DNA from: PALG01 sp964495885
GTDB taxonomy: Bacteria > Bacteroidota > Bacteroidia > Flavobacteriales > Flavobacteriaceae
Direction: 5' to 3'
NCBI GenBank assembly: GCA_964495885.1
Contig: CAZBWO010000004.1
Location: 1 to 64,000, forward strand
DNA length: 64,000 nucleotides
Shown here: one piece after another, positions 60,742 to 64,000 of the stretch
Layout: every line of letters starts with the position of its first letter
How positions within the stretch are numbered: the stretch's first letter is position 1
Position numbers and translations under genes: made by a program
Notes under the pieces: generated by a model
Told to the model about the DNA's origin: nothing
Databases searched by the model: none
The model's input: only the letters and a program-made list of their open reading frames with translations

Positions 60742-62080
60742 AGTCACTACAGAATTCCTAGATACCATAGAGCGCCTCATTGCGCAGAAAGACCGAATGG
60801 CCATTCGGGAAATCTTTAATGAGTTCCACTTTGCCGATGTAGCCGAAATCCTCGAAGAACTTGATACAGAAGATGCTATTTACCTTGTAAAATCCTTGGA
60901 TAGCGATACTACTTCCGAAGCCTTGATGGAAGTAGATGATGATATCCGGGAAAAGATTTTGGAACAACTTTCACCAAAGGAAATTGCCCGGGAACTTGAT
61001 GAAATGGATACTGATGACGCCGCCGATGTCATCTCTGAATTAGATGCAGATATCCAACAAAAAGTTATCAATAAAATTGAAGATGAAGACCATGCGGCAG
61101 ACATCGTTGAGCTGCTTAAATATGACGAAGATACCGCAGGTGGGCTCATGGCAAAGGAAATGGTAAAAGTAAAGGAAACCTGGACTACAGCTGGGTGTGT
61201 TCGTGAGATGAGAAGGCAAGCCAAAAATGTAACTAGGGTTCATTCTATTTATGTGGTAGACAAAGAAGGGCGGCTAAAAGGGAGGCTCTCTCTGAAAGAT
61301 CTACTTACTGCCCCAGAAAAAGCCCATATTAGTGATATTTATATTCCAAAAGTAGATTACGTAACCGTTCATACCGAAGGGGAAGATGTGGCTAGAATCA
61401 TGCAAAAATATGACTTGGAAGCGATTCCCGTGGTAGATGAAGAAGGCATTTTGGTAGGTAGGGTAACCATTGATGATATCGTAGATTTTATCAAAGACGA
61501 AGCCGAAAAAGACTACCAGATGGCGGCCGGTATTTCCAGTGATGTGGAAGCAGATGACAGCCTTTTCAAACTTACCCGTGCCCGACTTCCATGGTTGGTC
61601 TTGGGACTTTTTGGCGGATTGGGAAGTGTATACATCATGAAAGGGTTTGACGAGGCCATTACTAGTTATGTGGAACTGTTCTTTTTCACCCCACTCATTG
61701 CGGCCATGGCAGGAAATGTGGGAGTACAATCCAGTGCGATTATTGTTCAAGGTCTTGCCAATGACAATTTAAAAGGAAGCCTTTTTAACAGGCTTTTGAA
61801 GGAGGTTGGTTTAGCATTGATTAATGGAATAGCACTGGGGCTATTGGTAATTTTATTCGCCTTGGTGGCAAGGCTCGACCAAACCGTTGGGTTTACAATT
61901 GCGATTTCTATGCTATCTGTGATTATTGTCGCAGCATTGGTTGGAACATTTATCCCCATCATTCTGCACAGAAGAGGAATAGATCCGGCCATTGCCACCG
62001 GACCTTTTATTACGACCAGCAATGATATTTTTGGAATTTTTCTGTTTTTCTATATCTCTAAACTAATGCTTGGCTTTTGA
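60731..62080 (+). CDS. mgtE: Magnesium transporter MgtE
   Basis: Protein of 449 residues with the MgtE layout: an acidic N domain (about 5-125, rich in Glu/Asp, a Mg sensor), two CBS domains (about 130-255) and five membrane helices (about 280-445). GNVGVQSSAIIVQG (about 328) and TGPFITTSNDIFGIFLFF (about 420) with the pore Asp are family signatures. It imports Mg2+ and closes when cytoplasmic Mg2+ is high. It overlaps the thioesterase gene by four bases. Confidence 0.95.
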   Translation: MAFEVTTEFLDTIERLIAQKDRMAIREIFNEFHFADVAEILEELDTEDAIYLVKSLDSDTTSEALMEVDDDIREKILEQLSPKEIARELDEMDTDDAADVISELDADIQQKVINKIEDEDHAADIVELLKYDEDTAGGLMAKEMVKVKETWTTAGCVREMRRQAKNVTRVHSIYVVDKEGRLKGRLSLKDLLTAPEKAHISDIYIPKVDYVTVHTEGEDVARIMQKYDLEAIPVVDEEGILVGRVTIDDIVDFIKDEAEKDYQMAAGISSDVEADDSLFKLTRARLPWLVLGLFGGLGSVYIMKGFDEAITSYVELFFFTPLIAAMAGNVGVQSSAIIVQGLANDNLKGSLFNRLLKEVGLALINGIALGLLVILFALVARLDQTVGFTIAISMLSVIIVAALVGTFIPIILHRRGIDPAIATGPFITTSNDIFGIFLFFYISKLMLGF

Positions 62081-62466
62081 GCACAAAAGTTTTTCAAAAA
62101 GAATGGATTGTACCTGCTTCGGCAATTGACGAACGCCAGCATGTAAATAATCTTGCCTATCTTCAATGGTGTATTGATATTGCAGAGGAGCACTGGAAAT
62201 TGGTCGCTTCGGAAACTCTTCAGGATAAATATGTCTGGTACGTCCTGCGTCATACCATTCAGTATAAAGCAGAAGCCTTTGAAGGCGATTCTTTAGATAT
62301 AAAAACATGGGTTACTACCGCTCATGGAGTACGAAGTGAACGACAGTACCGAATTTTCAGAAATGAAACCCTTTTAATTGAAGCGCAAACCTTGTGGTGC
62401 CTTGTAGATGCATCCACAAAAAAACCCATCGAAATTCCATCTGAAATTAAAGCCCTTTTCCTATGA
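62077..62466 (+). CDS. Hotdog-fold acyl-CoA thioesterase
   Basis: Protein of 129 residues of the 4-hydroxybenzoyl-CoA thioesterase type. DERQHVNNLAYLQWCIDIAEEHW (about 18-40) contains the conserved Asp-x3-His-x2-Asn pattern of the hotdog fold. The start is TTG, sharing the TTGA with the mgtE stop. The acyl substrate is unknown. Overlaps the dehydrogenase gene by four bases. Confidence 0.88.
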   Translation: MSTKVFQKEWIVPASAIDERQHVNNLAYLQWCIDIAEEHWKLVASETLQDKYVWYVLRHTIQYKAEAFEGDSLDIKTWVTTAHGVRSERQYRIFRNETLLIEAQTLWCLVDASTKKPIEIPSEIKALFL

Positions 62467-63401
62467 AAATACTTCACTTGGATACCAATCACCCATTGCT
62501 CCTGGAACAACTCTCTTCTTATGGATATACCAATAAAGAAATGTATACTTCCACAAAAGAAGAGGTCCTAAAAATAATTGACCAATATGATGGTGTTGTA
62601 ATAAGAAGTAGATTTAGTATAGATGCTTCTTTTTTAGATGCTGCCAAAAACCTTAAATTCGTTGCCAGAGTTGGAGCGGGATTGGAAAATATTGACATCC
62701 CGTATGCACAGGAAAAAGGAGTGACCTTAATTTCGGCTCCAGAAGGCAATAAAAATGCAGTAGGCGAACATACACTTGGAATGCTACTTTCCTTGTTCAA
62801 TAATCTTAACAAAGCCCATCGCGAAGTCACCAGTGGGCAATGGAATAGGGAAGCTAACAGAGGAGTAGAATTAGACGGAAAAATAGTAGGGCTTATAGGA
62901 TACGGAAATATGGGGAAAGCCTTCGCCAAAAAATTAAAAGGATTCAACTGTACCGCTCTTTGTTATGACATTCAAGAAGATGTAGGTAATAAAAACGCAA
63001 CTCAAGTAAGCCTCCAAACTTTGTTTGATATGGCCGATGTAGTAAGCCTTCACGTACCATGGACCCCAGAAACTCACCAAATGGTGAATGAGACGTTCAT
63101 CAACAATTTTAAAAAACCGTTCTGGCTACTCAACACCGCAAGAGGAAAATGTGTGGTAACCGAAGATTTGGTAACTGCTTTAAAAAATGGAAAAATTTTA
63201 GGAGCTGGATTGGATGTGCTGGAATATGAAAAAAGTTCCTTTGAGTCGTTATTTGCTACGGAAATGCCCAAAGCATTAAAGGAACTAATGGCTATGGACA
63301 ATGTGTTGCTTACACCCCACGTTGCTGGCTGGACCGTTGAGAGTAAAATTAAATTAGCGGAAACCATCGTAGAAAAGATTACAGAAGCGTTCCCGTTATA
63401 A
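62463..63401 (+). CDS. D-2-hydroxyacid dehydrogenase (phosphoglycerate-dehydrogenase-like)
   Basis: Protein of 312 residues. The NAD-binding motif is GLIGYGNMGKAFAKKL (about 142). The substrate and catalytic regions are NTARGKCVVTEDLVTAL (about 223), LDVLEYE (about 249) and LTPHVAGWT (about 281), whose His and Glu/Asp residues act in catalysis. It lacks the C-terminal ACT domain of some SerA enzymes. A role in serine synthesis is possible but no serC is nearby; another 2-hydroxyacid is equally possible. Confidence 0.88.
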   Translation: MKILHLDTNHPLLLEQLSSYGYTNKEMYTSTKEEVLKIIDQYDGVVIRSRFSIDASFLDAAKNLKFVARVGAGLENIDIPYAQEKGVTLISAPEGNKNAVGEHTLGMLLSLFNNLNKAHREVTSGQWNREANRGVELDGKIVGLIGYGNMGKAFAKKLKGFNCTALCYDIQEDVGNKNATQVSLQTLFDMADVVSLHVPWTPETHQMVNETFINNFKKPFWLLNTARGKCVVTEDLVTALKNGKILGAGLDVLEYEKSSFESLFATEMPKALKELMAMDNVLLTPHVAGWTVESKIKLAETIVEKITEAFPL

Positions 63402-63406
63402 ACACC

Positions 63407-63820
63407 ATGAAAAAAACAGTACTTACATTTTCGGGAATTATCATTGCCCTTATTGGGCTATTTCAAATTAGTAAGTATAGTATTAGCTCGGGCGATTTAA
63501 AAATAGAGTTCGTCATTGCGGGTATTGCCCTCATTTTTTTACTGATTGGTCTTTTCATTTCCAAAAAAAGGAATCAATCGGTCATAGAGGGAGATGTCCC
63601 CATAAACTTCCAGAAAATTGAAGAATTGGGCATTAGCAAACGGGAGTATGAAATCCTTCAGAAAATTTCAGAAGGACTTTCCAATAAGGAAATAGGACAG
63701 GCCCTATTTGTTTCAGAACATACCGTAAAAACCCATGCTTCCAATCTGTTTCAAAAACTGAATGTAAAACGAAGGACGCAAGCCATCCAAAAGGCAAAAT
63801 CCCTAAATATTCTTCCGTAA
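63407..63820 (+). CDS. Membrane-anchored LuxR-type transcriptional regulator
   Basis: Protein of 137 residues. Two membrane helices (about 5-20 and 35-52) precede a GerE-type DNA-binding domain (about 70-137, ISKREYEILQKISEGLSNKEIG and VSEHTVKTHASNLFQKLNVK). There is no receiver domain, so phosphorylation control is unlikely; it would sense or be held at the membrane. It follows the dehydrogenase at five bases. A palindromic promoter and a DUF4199-like gene follow it, which it probably controls. Confidence 0.85.
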   Translation: MKKTVLTFSGIIIALIGLFQISKYSISSGDLKIEFVIAGIALIFLLIGLFISKKRNQSVIEGDVPINFQKIEELGISKREYEILQKISEGLSNKEIGQALFVSEHTVKTHASNLFQKLNVKRRTQAIQKAKSLNILP

Positions 63821-63829
63821 ACGCCCAAA

Positions 63830-63864
63830 TACTACGAAAGTAGTAGGAATTTGGTACTTTCGTA
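63830..63864. promoter_or_regulatory. Palindromic promoter region of the DUF4199-like gene
   Basis: TACTAC and GTAGTA pair around GAAA (63830-63845). TACGAAAGTA (63833-63842) and TACTTTCGTA (63855-63864) form a second perfect inverted repeat over the first. A TTTG (63850-63853) and CAAATTTG (63872-63879, one mismatch to TAnnTTTG) fit -33 and -7 elements 18 bp apart. No T-run. Confidence 0.6.
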
Positions 63865-63919
63865 TGAGTCTCAAATTTGAATATCAACGTACTTTTGACT
63901 CATCAAAAAAGCAAACATC

Positions 63920-64000
63920 ATGATTAAAACAGTATTTAAGTATGGAATCTTTGGGCTTGTAACCTCAATGGTTCTTTTCCTCATTGGGTTTTTATTACTT
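63920..64000 (+). CDS. DUF4199-like membrane protein, 5' end only
   Basis: The window ends after 27 codons. The visible start MIKTVFKYGIFGLVTSMVLF is a short charged N-terminus entering a membrane helix, as in DUF4199 proteins, which often follow small LuxR-type genes in flavobacteria. The palindromic promoter is upstream. The function is unknown and the identity rests on few residues. Confidence 0.5.
   Translation, partial: MIKTVFKYGIFGLVTSMVLFLIGFLLL

Noticed and set aside
1..64000. CRISPR array, prophage, integron or transposon
   Set aside because: No regularly spaced repeats with unique spacers, and no integrase, transposase, capsid or Cas motifs were seen in any frame.

Overview
This window looks like chromosome from a marine-type member of the Flavobacteriaceae (Bacteroidota). 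The evidence is the gene families: a TonB-dependent receptor with a carboxypeptidase-like N-terminal domain, a PorT-like barrel, ExbB/ExbD/ExbD, DUF3109, DUF4286, a DUF4199 start, HTTM, retropepsin-like and delta-60 repeat proteins. Many genes also have the Bacteroidota -7 promoter element TAnnTTTG, Shine-Dalgarno sequences are scarce, and the DNA is AT-rich. No rRNA, CRISPR array, prophage or insertion sequence is visible. Most of the window is ordinary core genome.

Layout. 1-1.3 kb: C-terminal part of a very AT-rich outer-membrane barrel. 1.4-7.5 kb: an MMPL/RND exporter, asnS, rpoN and a small membrane protein. 7.5-10.7 kb (minus): a PorT-like barrel and an ExbB/4-TM/ExbD/ExbD energising operon. 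10.9-12.9 kb (minus): tRNA-Ser, L-asparaginase and TatD. 12.9-16.2 kb: a retropepsin-like protein, a TPR histidine kinase with its response regulator, and a 38-residue membrane peptide. 16.3-20.3 kb (minus): 2-oxoglutarate dehydrogenase E2 and E1, divergent from a small barrel. 21-28.8 kb: a polyprenyl synthase divergent from a TetR/TolC/adaptor/RND efflux operon. 28.9-33 kb: aspS, a ClC channel and a cold-shock protein. 33-37.9 kb: a delta-60 lipoprotein, tadA, dxs and dgt.

38-46.6 kb is the most interesting part. A TonB receptor with a beta-helix lipoprotein, a MORN-repeat (YwqK-type) protein, an OprO/OprP-type porin and a PiT transporter fused to a PhoU-like domain look like a phosphate-uptake locus. 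Each of the four transcription units has TAAC-type repeats 11 bp apart upstream of its start, the geometry of a PHO box. A strong plus-strand terminator stands in the divergent intergenic region with no gene in front of it, so a small RNA or leader RNA is likely there.

46.6-51.7 kb: a lipoprotein, DUF3109, MarC, a CtpA protease with dCMP deaminase, a HupE-like protein and tRNA-Leu. 51.8-57.8 kb: prs, rplY, pth, ribF, HTTM and serS. 57.9-63.8 kb: one long, tightly packed unit (TPR protein, DUF4286, rsmA, mgtE, thioesterase, 2-hydroxyacid dehydrogenase, membrane-anchored LuxR regulator), followed by the start of a DUF4199-like gene behind a palindromic promoter.

Functions come from recognised motifs and family resemblance read by eye. 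No database search was run. Start codons were moved inward where a -7 element, a signal peptide or the family's usual N-terminus made the longest frame unlikely.
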